A stretch of 64,000 nucleotides of DNA, taken from NCBI GenBank assembly GCA_023935145.1, contig CM043698.1, forward strand, positions 146,995,625 through 147,059,624, read 5' to 3'. The notes beneath the pieces are model-generated. The model had not been told where the DNA came from, searched no databases, and saw only the letters and a program-made list of their open reading frames with translations. This document shows positions 54,032 to 64,000 of this stretch, one piece after another. The first letter of the stretch is position 1. Each line of letters starts with the position of its first letter. The position numbers were made by a program, and so were the translations under genes. The DNA is from Bretschneidera sinensis. Lineage: Eukaryota > Streptophyta > Magnoliopsida > Brassicales > Akaniaceae.

Positions 54032-55123
54032 AAGACAGCCCAGACATAGTCCGCGACATTGAGGTCGACAAGTCTACGCTTCTTGTTCGCCCACATCTTG
54101 TATTTTTCAGTGGAGGCAATCAATTGGGACTGAGTCTGTTTGTGAACTTCCTGGAGCTGGGTAAAGTGAGGAGATCAAGAGGGCCACGAGGGACCAATCC
54201 ATATACTACCTGAAAAGGGCTATAGCCAGTGCTACGATTGACCGCATGTTTGTGAGCAAATTCGGCTTGGGATAGCTTTAGATCCCAGGACTTCACATTG
54301 TCGCCCACCAAACTACGCAATAAATTACCAAGTGAGCGGTTGACCACTTCCGTTTGTCCATCAGTCTGTAGATGGTAAGCTGACTAAAATTGAGGGTAGT
54401 ATTAACCAATCTCCAAAGACTCCGCCAGAAATGACTAAGGAATCGAGTATCACGATCAGACACAATGGAGGCAGGCAACCCATGCAAGCGATAAACCTCT
54501 CGAATATATAACTGACCAACATGAACAGCATCGGTGGTACGTTTACAATCAATGAAGTGAGTCATCTTGGAAAACCGATCGACCACAACAAAGATGGAAT
54601 CACTGCCACGCTGTGTGCGTGGAAGACCAAGCACAAAGTTCATACTAACGTCTATCAAAGGTTGGCTAGGTATAGGAAGAGGCATATATAAACCAGTATT
54701 AGTGGACGTACCTTTCGCCAACTGACAAACACGACAACGAGCAACGAATCTGCCCACTTCCTTTCGCATAGTCGGCCAAAAATAAGAAGTAGAAACCAGA
54801 TGCAAGGTGCGATCACAGCCAACATGGCACTCATTGTGCAATTCCTGAATGATCTTCAAACGTAAGCTGCTGTCCGGAATACAAAGTTGGAGGCCACGGA
54901 AAAGGAACCCATCTTGCAACACAAAATCTGTCGTCTCGCCATTCTGGATCTTCAATAGAACTGTTGCAAAGAACGAGTCTGTAGTATATAAGTCCAGAAA
55001 AGAATCAAAACCAGGAACTGTGATCCGCATCTTAGCAAGTAGGCTATGATGGCGACTCAGAGCATCGACCACGTGGTTCAGGGATCCCACTTTGTGTTTG
55101 AGCACAAAAGTAAATTGCTCCAA
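54032..55123 (-). pseudogene. G2 integrase
   Basis: Starts with the RNase H tether HKVGSLNHVVDALSRH. The zinc site is HNECH with CRVC. The core has DVSMNFVLGLPRTQRGSDS (first Asp position reads Asn in MNF), VVDRFSKMTHF and SDRDTRFLSHFW (second Asp). A frame change near 54350 precedes the [17 protein letters not shown] part. It ends at 54032 in the post-core region. A frame gap separates it from the RT frame at 55123-55217. Confidence 0.85.
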
Positions 55124-55216
55124 GTATGATTGCCAAGAGGTATGATGAGATGAAATTTTGTCCTGACTAGAAAGGTGTCGGAGGGTGTCATGGTCCGTAA
55201 AAAGTACAAATTCCCA

Positions 55217-56962
55217 CTAAAAGAGATAATGGCACCAATGCTTCACAGTTTGAACAAGCGCGTAGAATTCAACATCGTATGTGCTGAAACGAAGTTTAGC
55301 ACCAGAAAGTTTCTCACTGAAGTAGGCGATTGGGCGACCACCTTGGCTGAGAACAGCGCCAATACCAGTTTTGGAAGCATCACAATGAAGTTCAAATGGC
55401 TGTGCAAAATTAGGAAGTACAAGGATTGGTGCTGTGGTCAGTTTTCGTTTGATCTCTTGAAAGGCAGCCTTGGCATCGGGTGTCCAAGTGAACTTAGTAC
55501 CCTTCATACAATCAGTAACGGGTGCCATAATGCTGCTGAAATGAGGGATGAAACGGCGGTAGAATGAGGCGAGACCATGAAAACTCCGCACATCTGTAAT
55601 AGTTTTAGGCTGTGGCCACTGCTGTATGGCCTCTACTTTGGTATTGTCCACTGCAAGTCCATCCTTGGACACCGTATAACCCAAAAATTGAACGGTATCT
55701 ATCATAAAAGCACACTTACTAGTTGCAGCATAGAGTTTTTCCCTACGAAGGACCATCAAAACCTCCCGCAAGTGTTGGAGATGCACCTCTGGATTAGCAC
55801 TATAAATAAGGATATCATCAAAGTAAACCATAAGAAATTTACCAATGAAAGGGCGTACTGCTTGATTTATAGCTTGCATAAACGTGCTAGGGGCATTAGA
55901 GAGGCCAAAAGGCATCACTAACCACTCATACAAACCCTCACGGGTTTTAAAGGCTGTTTTCCATTCATCGCCATGCCAGATTCGAATCTGATGGTATCCA
56001 CTCTTCAAATCTAACTTGCTGAACACCGTTGCACCCCCTAATTGATCAAGCAAGTCATCCAAGTGGGGTATAGGAAAGCGATAGCGTACTGTGATCTTGT
56101 TAATTGCATGACTATCCACACACATACACCAAGTGCCATCCTTTTTGGGGGTTAGGAGGGCAGGTACAGCACATGGACTAAGGCTCTCTCGAATGTGACC
56201 CTTTACTAGTAACTCCTCGACTTGGCGGCGCAATTCCTCATGTTCTTTGGGACTCATCCTGTAATGCGTTTGGTTGGGCAAAACGGCTCTTGGAATCAAA
56301 TCAATCTGATGTTGAATGTCACACAATGGAGGTAATTCGTTGGGAAGTGCTTCAGGAAAGACATCGGTAAATTCTGCCAGTAATGGTTGAACGACAACTG
56401 GTACAGTAGAAATTGTGCTGGCAGTTTTTGTATAAAGCACATAAACAACCCCCGATTCTGCCATGGTATGTTCGAAGTGAGCTCTGGAGAAAAGAGTGAT
56501 ATTGTCTCTAGTGGGTGAGACAATTTTATCTTTACTAGGTAGCAACACCATCTTCTTCCTATGAAACATGAACGAGTACGTATTGGCACGGTCGTGGTGC
56601 ATGGCCTCTCGATCAAATTGCCAAGGGCGCCTCAATAACAAATGACATGCATCCATGGGTACCACATCGCAGTATATCTCATCAGTGTAGGTAGGTTCAA
56701 TGGAAAATGAAATCAAGGCACGACGGGAAACAGTGACTTCCGTACCTTTGTTAAGCCAAGCGAGCTTGTATGGTTTAGGGTGTTGTTCTACTTTCAAACC
56801 CAATTTCTCCACTGCTGATTCGGACAGCACATTCTCATAACTACCAAAATAAAAAATAAAGTGGCATACCTTCCCCCCAATTGTGCACATGGACTGAAAA
56901 AGAGTAGCGCGATGCCAATCATCATCCGGGGCACGGAGAGTGAAAAAAGCCCGTCGCAGCAT
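55217..56962 (-). pseudogene. G2 protease, reverse transcriptase, RNase H (581 codons open)
   Basis: The longest open frame of the window. The protease active site is lost: where G1 reads IIDSGSCENV this reads FIFYFGSYENV, so no catalytic Asp. RT is well kept ([47 protein letters not shown], catalytic YFDDILIYS). RNase H starts FELHCDASKTGIGAVLSQGG and runs to the end of the frame. The long frame with a dead protease suggests fairly recent decay or dependence on other copies. Confidence 0.88.
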
Positions 56963-57094
56963 TAATAACGGGCCGATATCACCTTCTAAAAGCTACTCTT
57001 CAACTTCTGCATCATTATAGGTATAAAAAATGGGGTCTGTATCGGTATCCATATTATTAGCAAACAGTCCCCTAGTGTTAGGATTCGTTGTACG

Positions 57095-58033
57095 ACAGTC
57101 TGCTTGTCGGTGTCCTGTTTCGCCACAATTAAAGCATCGGAGTCCGCCACCAAAACGACCTCGTGGAGGGCCACCACTAGCACGATTTTGGGGGAGAACA
57201 GGCGGTTGTCGTTCAGGTCCTAGTTATGGGTGGGTAGATGAGTTGCCTCCGTGACTAAGAAATTGCTTGAATCCACCAGTCGTGTGTCGGGCTAACTGTT
57301 TCTCAGCCTGTAGTGCTCTCTGATGTGCTTAAGAGACTGTCATTGGGTCAAACATATTAAGCACGTCTTGCAGTTGGAGTCGCAAACCGCCAATATACCG
57401 GGAAACCAGTTGAGTTGGGGATTCGACAATCTCCGTTCGTGCAAGCAACTGGTAGAAGTCGGCTGTGTAGTCATCGACAGAGCGAGTCCCCTGATGCAGG
57501 AGTTGAAAGCGTTGATACAGTTCACACTCATAGTTGTATGGTAAAAACGCTGTCCGCATATGCTTTTTGAACTTTTCCCAAGAGACGATTTTGGATCTGC
57601 CAGTGCGTGCCCTCGTTGACTTTGTTTGTTGCCAACATGTTTGGGCCCTATCACACAACCTCATAGTGATCAGTGGAACACGACGAGAATCTGGAACCTC
57701 CTTGAATTCAAGAACTTCTTCCACCGTATGCAGCCAATCCAGGAATGCGTCAGCCTGGAGTCCACCATGGAATTCTGGAATGTCAACCTTGAAACCAGTC
57801 TCCCATCGTCGATCCGCTGGCCGAGGTTGGTCATGAGGGGCGGCAAAAGGGTTTTTCCCGTGGTCAGAATCGTCATCTTCCGAAGCGAACTCGTATTGTG
57901 GTTGTGGTGGTGGTTGTTGAAGGGCAGCCAACTGTTGGGTTAGTTGGTCCACTTGCTGTCGCAATTGTGCGATCTCTTCTCGCCGGAGCACATCTTCCAT
58001 CTGGGCATCATTGACACGTCTCCTTGGCGGCAT
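57095..58033 (-). pseudogene. G2 gag with zinc knuckle
   Basis: I take the start at 58033 (MPPRRRVNDAQMEDVLRREE), because the longer open frame to 58120 runs through the primer-binding site. An N-terminal coiled-coil-type Gln/Leu stretch is followed by the capsid domain (ETGFKVDIPEFHGG, RVPLITMRLCDRAQTCW, FLPYNYECELYQRFQLLHQG, SVDDYTADFYQLLA). A stop at about 57327 precedes the knuckle CFNCGETGHRQADC (57095-57138). Same domain as the unit B fragment. Confidence 0.87.
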
Positions 58034-58049
58034 GTTGCAGGATTGTACC

Positions 58050-58062
58050 GAATCTGATACCA
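58050..58062 (-). promoter_or_regulatory. G2 primer-binding site
   Basis: The element strand reads TGGTATCAGATTC, sharing the first ten bases with the initiator tRNA-Met complement. It lies 17 nt upstream of the gag start chosen. Confidence 0.75.
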
Positions 58063-58612
58063 ATCTGAGGCAGCGTACGTGGTGAAGAAGAAATTCGCAG
58101 ATCAAAACTCGTTGATTCATGAAGAATACCGAGAAATTGATTAAGGAATGAGAAAACTCAATTAGAATTAATCATCAAAATTGTCTAGCCATCAAACTGC
58201 GTTACAAACATTATAAAGAAAAACCCTAAATGCATAAAAATAATAATTGCAGAAGAGAACCATAAACTATCGAAAAATTGCACAACTACAGGGTCTTTTG
58301 GGCCTTCGGGTGCTCTCTTTGGGCTAAGAAATCCCACTCCTGTTGTACTGCATCAAATACTGTTCTTAATTAAACCTTTTTCCTTCTCTGTTGTCCAACC
58401 CCCCACCAAAAAAAGAAAAGAAATAATGTTCACTGAAAAGCCTGATATTAATTTGATTGGTTCCTCGAAGCTTTTTCATATTTTTCTTTTGTAAAATTTT
58501 CTATATGAATTATTAAATTCTTTCTCGGCGCTCTTGGCATTTAAAACCTTAAATATTTAACAGACAGAAATTTCATCAGAACCATTTTGTGATTGCCATT
58601 CATTCTTTGCAG

Positions 58613-60165
58613 GTTCCTTTATCCAAAATGCCCACTTATTTGTGTTGCTGCTTCAGCTGTTATTGAAGGCTTTCCTGATCTATTTCGGGATAAGTATAAT
58701 CCCCATCATAATTCTCTGCTGGTTAAGGTTCGCTTTTTCATATTTCTTATATAATGCTCTCTGCCTCCTGCAATAAGTTGTCATTTATTCTCAACTTTTG
58801 TTGCTTGCATACACAGACAGCCAAAGTTCTTAGATCTGTGGCTCTAAGCATCATTTTAGCTGCCTCACATTCTGGTACATTTTCTCTGATTAATGGCTAC
58901 TCTTCTCCTTTGGAGATTTACAAGCATTTGGAGCACCATGATGATGCTGGAACAGGTATATATTGTTCTACTGGGATGTATGATCACATTGATCTTGAAT
59001 TCTTGATAAAGTAGACAGCATTGTGGCAAACCTGTTTTGATTTGAAAAAAGTAGATTGCAAAAACTATTCAAAATTCACATTATACTTGAGTAACTCGAC
59101 AATGCTGATAGTTTGCGAAGACAATCTTATGATTCTAGAAAAGATAGGAGCCAGTTATAAAAAATAAAAGCTGATGTGTTGCTGACTATACCACAGAATG
59201 ATAAATGACCTTGTTTCCTTTGTACTTGGTTTTTGAATTCAATTATTCATGAGAAAACGGTTATAAAAAATTCTGAAGTTCTTGTTGGATTTGCCCATTG
59301 TCCTTGACTCTATAAACTGTGTGCTACATTTTCCCAACTTTTCAAGGCTGATAATTAATATGCTGTTGAATACAATATGCTGACGCATTATGTTGTCAAT
59401 AGGAGCAATTTTATTTCATAGCACATCAAGGAGATTAAAAGATTTAAGATCAACTTGATTTCAAGGACTCCGTATATTCGGTATGTCATTTTCTAGAAAG
59501 GATTGACAGCTGAGTTTTCTCTTGGATTCTATGTATTGCAGGTACTGTACTCTGTGTTGGAAGGGAATGGCACCGCTTCCCATCATCATTTTTCGTTCCT
59601 GATTATGTGGGTGAAGTACGATGGATTGATGATGGGTTCCGTGGTCTTCTTCCATTTTCGTTTAATTCTACATTAGGGGGGGACTTCAGCAGCACCCTCA
59701 TTTTTTAACAATAAGAACAAGGCATCAGATGAGCAATATGTAATATATCCTTTCCTTCATATTTTTCTCAAGCCTCCTTTTTTCATCTCTTTTTTCTCAT
59801 GAAGTATTATACTCACTGTCTACATTTCACCTCCTGGATATCGAAGCTTGTACTTTTCTTGTCGAGTTGCTGCTTAAACGACATTAGCCTTCTCGTGGAA
59901 ATGACTTGTCAACATGGGAGGTAAAATTAATCGTATTTTGTAGTTTCTTTCACTTTTTTTTTGTGCCGACCTCCCGTCCACCCACCCTCCACTTTCCTTG
60001 TGTGATTGTACTGAAATCATTATGTATTTTCAGCCTGTTGCAGTGTTGCCTTACCTGGACGGGGAGCTCTCACCTGCCCTGTATCGGTCATTCTTCATCC
60101 AAAACCGGTGGCTGGAGAGGAATGTTTTTGGCAAGTACAAACTGCTTAAAAGAGTACACAAATGA
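58613..60165 (+). pseudogene. ALG9: ALG9 pseudogene copy C (last five exons)
   Basis: Same five exons as copy B: 58613-58727, 58817-58955, 59542-59739, 59831-59920, 60034-60165. Exon iii is one base longer than in copy B because of an extra G in a G-run (near 59675), which shifts the frame. Exon iv carries the shared TAG (59885-59887) and AC acceptor. An additional stretch of about 50 bp lies in intron ii (near 59385-59430) compared with B. Not functional. Confidence 0.9.
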
Positions 60166-61953
60166 ATATAAGCACAGTAGTAATCTACTTGGTTCTAATA
60201 GTTCTGATTTCTTGACTGTCTGTGATTATTGAGGGCTTATTAGTTGAGCATTAACCCCTACTTACAACGAAAAGAAGGGGGTGGAGGGAATGAAATGAGA
60301 ATTGACCCCAAATCAGTGATGAGTTTTAAGATTCTGACTAGCAGTAGGTTTATTCTGATTTTGTAGTTAGTTGAATTGCTTGTTGATCTAAGCATGATAT
60401 TGTCGCTGACGGTATATGCATCTTCTCCTACCTGAATGAGACATTTCCTATAATATCTAGGGTATTTGTTATTCGAGATGGATTTTTTGATAGGGTGTGC
60501 ACGGATTGGGTTGGATTAGGTTAGAGGTCATGATGGAGTACATGATGAAGAGTAGAATTAGAGAATTTAATTTAAGTATTGGGGAATATTTTAATTATGG
60601 AGATAATTATGTAATTGACAATATTAGGGGTATTTAGGTTTATTTAAGTTTAGTTAATTAGTTTTTATAAAGTTCCTTATTGGAGTAGGATTAAGAATTA
60701 TCATATTAGCTAGTTTCCATATTGGAGTGAGAATAGGACTAGGAATTACCATATTAGCTAGTTTCTTTATCGGAGTAGGACTTGGTATCCCAAAATCTCT
60801 ATATAAGAGAGATGATTCATGTGATTTTGATTTGTTTTTTATCTTTTTAATTCATTGTTATTATCTCTTTGTTATTGTCATGTCCTGTCACAGGTCAACT
60901 TTAGTCTAATTTATGACATATTTTTCTAAACCCGAACCTAGCTTAACCCATGACGGATTACATAAATCCCAGGTGAAAAGTTAAGTTGAGTTCGGGATGA
61001 CTTGCGAAATCAATATTCAAATGAGTTGGATTGAGTTAGTTTGAGATTAGGTTGACTTGGGTTGAGCTAGACTCTTGAATTTTATTTTTCAATTTCAAAT
61101 GCTAAACATTATCAATTGAATTTTAAAAAGGTCAAATAGTTATACTCGAATCTAAAAATCTTTTGGACATTAAAATTTCAACGGTTTAAACGAACGAAAA
61201 CGTACTAAAAAACCATCTTACACAAATTTAAATCACTTGCTAATAGTTTTGTTGATAACTAAACCATACATTTTCAAGTTTCTCATCAATTAAAAGAAAA
61301 AAACAAAGACGACTTTATACAATAAGGATATATATAGGTGACTTCCAATTTCATCATCCTCTCTGTGCATATTCACATGCATGTTACAGGGCCACCAAAA
61401 GCATTTTACAATGGAAGCACCAGTTTGCTTGTCCATGCTTGCAGAAACATGCCAGATTCAGAAACGGTCAATCTTATCATTCAAGATTCCCATGTACTAG
61501 CATAGCAGCAGCAACAGAAGAAAAATTCAAGAATGATAAAAGATTCACACCCAGTATATTTTCTTCAAACATAACCAATCAAATGGAGAGAGAAAGCAAT
61601 AACACAGACAATCATGGAGAATGAATTGGGTAATCTGGATATTTATTGTAATTGAATATTTAAAATCAGCAAGAGAGGTCAACGAGGCATCAATAATTTT
61701 CAGGCTATTTGAGTCTGAATAATATAATATCCCTCCCATCATTCCCAGTGAAATGCAAATTATAATATTAAACCTAGAAACTACAAAGGAAAGACATGAT
61801 AAAAATACAGCAGCTTTTCATCAGAATGGAGACTAATATATAGTCTGTAAATTTCTTCACAATGTAGAACGATCTAATAATCTTTGCTGACCCCTTGTTG
61901 GCCTGTTGGGAAGACTTTTTCTTGAGCTTTTTTCTTTTGATAGTTAGGAATTA
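60166..61953. other. Unit C intergenic DNA with insertion-like block
   Basis: Counterpart of 14350-16135 and 36391-38218. The direct-repeat-bounded block is at about 60527-60970, with the 42-bp unit array at 60675-60790. No gene seen. Confidence 0.55.
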
Positions 61954-62240
61954 GGATTTCCAAAAGATGTTATTCATTTGATGAGAAATAAAAAGGAATA
62001 TAAAAAATTCGAGTTCCCGAAGCTGAAGCAGTTACTTTCGAAGTAGCAAAAAGAAAAGCACTTACGAAAGTGGGAGAGTGAGTTGAAAAGAGAATTCCTT
62101 ACTTCTTTTACTCATTCAAAACCGTGCAAGAGACTTTCATCTCGCAGGCTCCTAAGTGATAAAAGTAAGGAAGAACATATATATTTTTTTATTACCTTTC
62201 TGTATGTATAAGATTGAATCCATTCGATTTCTAAAACAGA
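61954..62240 (-). pseudogene. ndhB: Plastid-derived ndhB fragment, copy C
   Basis: Third copy. Domain V (about 62118-62151) has lost bases in its first stem (CAGGCTC for CACGGCTC), and the exon part has a 6-bp deletion near 61966. Otherwise like copy A. Confidence 0.82.
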
Positions 62241-62476
62241 TTATTAATCTTACTTTTCGAGGAATCAAGTTCCCTGTCTTTTGTTGGTGTGGGAATCAAG
62301 TTCTCAACTTGTGCCGAGGTTGAAACCGAGCCTATCGTGCTTCTATTCAAGTTTGCCACCAGTGTTGGAGTTGGTTCTGGGTGACCATTCTTATCGAAGA
62401 ACAAGATTGGGACAGGCACGTAGGCATGTAGGCGTGGAGCATAAGCTTCATGCCATAAAGCTGAAGAAACAATCAT
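62241..62476 (-). other. Unrecognised tri-copied ORF, copy C
   Basis: Reads PVPILFFDKNGHPEPTPTLV as in copy A, with the N-terminus of copy B (SALWHEAYAPRLHAY). Function unknown. Confidence 0.3.
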
Positions 62477-62992
62477 TATTAATGTAATATCTGTAGTTGT
62501 TAAAAGTCCAAGGCGTACTTACACGTAAAAGATACCTAAGCGCAAGTTTATTAAAATATGTATATAATAAATATAATTCATATGAAACAAACAATATTAA
62601 TAACTATTTTAATACGAAAATATTAAAAATATTTTTAGTGTCCAACTATTTCTCTTTAGAGTCGACAAAGCTGGTTGAGTAGACAAACCGCTAAACAAAT
62701 ATTTTAGATATAGAATGCATTGTTGATTGCAGGTTACAGGCTGCAGTTATTAAAAAATATTTCAAAAAATTACTTCCACTTTCAGAGTTATAACTTAACT
62801 GATTTCGACAAAAAATGCAACTGAAAACTATACAAATAAAAGTTTAAAATAAAGCAACGACTTTTTTTTGGAAGATGTAGTTAACATAGCATAGGAATAT
62901 GGGAAAGACCAAGAGTGAGCTTCTCCTATTTTATAATTCAACAACTAGACCTTCTCCTCATACACAACATTATTACCAATTTGTTGAAAATG
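62477..62992. other. Unit C DNA upstream of AAA copy
   Basis: AT-rich, no gene. Same as 16661-17205 with a deletion of about 45 bp near 62600. Confidence 0.6.
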
Positions 62993-62993
62993 C

Positions 62994-64000
62994 CTTCAAA
63001 TGAACTCAATGCACAAAAGTTTCTCGCCATGGTAGCTTCTCTTACTGCTCAATGCTTATCCCACGCATTTCCAACGACCTCATTCCACATGAGATTCGAA
63101 GATTCTTCTCCGGTCTCCAAGATTTTTCCCATTGATTCTCTTCCCAACTCACCATCCTCATCGAAGAATATCAAGGGCACTCACTGAATAAGGTCTTTGG
63201 GCGGTGAATATCTATTTGGGAACCAAAGTATGCATGCTTGTTAAAAGACTTAAAGTGGGCAAGGCTGAAGAGGAGAAGAAATTAGCAATCACCATGGATA
63301 GAGATGAAGAGATAGTTGATGATTTTGATAACATAAAAGTTCGGTGGAGATTTATCTTCACACAAGATGAATCATCTGGTACTAGCAGACACTTTGGTGA
63401 TCTTAACGTGCTGCGATCAGAAAAAAGATCTTATTAGTTAAGTTTTTACGAGAGACGTAAAGGGAAGTTGTTGAATTCTTACTTGACATACATTTTAGAG
63501 AGAGCAAAGGCCATTAAAGAAGAGAGCAAAGTAGGAATTCTAATTCCATTAATCTTGATCACCCAACGAACTTCAAGACCCTGGCATTGGATTCAGAGCT
63601 TAGGAAAGCATTGTTGGATGATTTGAATTCCTTCATGAAGGCGAAGGAATTCCACAGAAGAATTGGGAAAGCTTGGAAGCGCGGATACTTGTTATGTGGA
63701 CCTCCTGGAACAGGCAAATCAAGTCTGATTGCAGCCATGGAAAATCACCTGAACTAGGACATCTATGATTTGGATTTAACTGATGTTCACTGCAATTCTG
63801 ATTTAAGAACATTGTTGCTTAGCATGTCAAACCAATCCATTCTTGTCATGGAAGATATTGATTGCAGTATCAAGCTGCAAAACAGAGAATCAGGGGATGA
63901 ACCAGCAAACAATGGTCAAAAGCAGGCCAGTTTAAGCAATCTCTCTTTCTATGTCGGTCTTACTCAATTCTAGGGTATGTTTGGATCCTGGAAAATTTTG
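62994..64000 (+). pseudogene. BCS1-like AAA-ATPase pseudogene, copy C (cut by window end)
   Basis: Start MPSNELNAQKF as in copy A. A deletion and frame change in SLTA.. (about 63048) scrambles the anchor region. VNIYLGTKV resumes at 63204, a private TAG lies at 63433-63435, and about 30 bp are missing near 63535. Then LRKALLDDLNSF is in frame (copy A lacks one G here). Walker A reads CGPPGTGKSS, Walker B ILVMEDIDC is intact. The TAG at 63755-63757 is shared with copy A. MITE 1 begins at 63975, and the window ends inside it. Confidence 0.88.

Larger units (their letters stand above)
54032..58352 (-). mobile_element. G2: chromovirus-like Ty3/gypsy element
   Basis: A reverse-strand element with a candidate short 5' LTR (58066-58352), tRNA-Met primer site (58050-58062), gag, protease, RT, RNase H and most of integrase. 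It is cut at 54032 by E2; the integrase C-terminus and 3' LTR are not in the window. It lies in an intron of ALG9 copy C. The gag-LTR part also occurs in unit B. Confidence 0.87.

Noticed and set aside
57534..57943. Forward-strand ORFs opposite G2 gag (and 33800-34209 in unit B)
   Set aside because: Antisense shadows of the gag frame.
1..64000. tRNA or rRNA genes
   Set aside because: I saw only tRNA-complementary primer sites (8775, 24742, 39878, 4598, 52615, 58050), none with a cloverleaf around it.

Overview
Organism and character. The window is nuclear DNA of a flowering plant, probably a eudicot (the species cannot be fixed by reading alone). Evidence: split genes with GT-AG introns, a pollen Ole e 1-type gene, a plastid-derived insert, MITEs, a CACTA terminus, Ty1/copia and Ty3/gypsy LTR elements and an endogenous caulimovirid. 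It is a nested transposon graveyard. Only one gene, an Ole e 1-like secreted protein (28126-28881), looks intact; all other recognisable coding sequence is broken. I found no tRNA, rRNA or CRISPR. Layout. (1) 1-9436: a decayed endogenous pararetrovirus (RT, RNase H, second ORF, promoter, tRNA-Met primer site, movement-protein start). Its RT is split by an Athila/Tat-like LTR element (E1, 638-6106) with a 5-bp target duplication. (2) 9437-13743: a reverse-strand chromovirus-like gypsy element (G1). (3) 13744-19279: unit A, a host segment with the 3' exons of ALG9, a plastid ndhB insert and a BCS1-like AAA-ATPase pseudogene. (4) 19740-26465: a second AAA scrap and a CNL resistance-gene pseudogene; copia element C2 (20217-25631, TSD AAACC) lies against the latter. 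(5) 26550-27720: a copia RT relic. (6) 28126-28881: the Ole e 1-like gene. (7) 28882-33748: AT-rich intergenic DNA with MITEs, a tandem duplication of about 870 bp, a perfect inverted repeat and a 48-bp minisatellite. (8) 33749-46478: unit B, a second copy of the ALG9/ndhB segment preceded by gypsy gag and LTR. It is broken by a CACTA end (to 46176), which itself contains a complete copia element C1 (38970-45006, TSD AATTG). (9) 46479-51171: copia C3 with both LTRs truncated. (10) 51172-54031: E2, a relative of E1 reduced to gag, spacer and one LTR. (11) 54032-58352: gypsy G2. (12) 58353-64000: unit C, the third copy of the ALG9/ndhB/AAA segment, running off the window. How it fits together. 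Units A, B and C share the same broken ALG9 codon and probable splice-acceptor loss. A and C share the same AAA nonsense codon. A dead host segment was therefore multiplied after it decayed. C2 and C3 share several internal deletions and a stop codon, which points to a defective copia lineage mobilised by another element's proteins. The order of insertions is readable from target duplications and interruptions: caulimovirid, then E1 into it; CACTA, then C1 into it; G2, then E2 into it.
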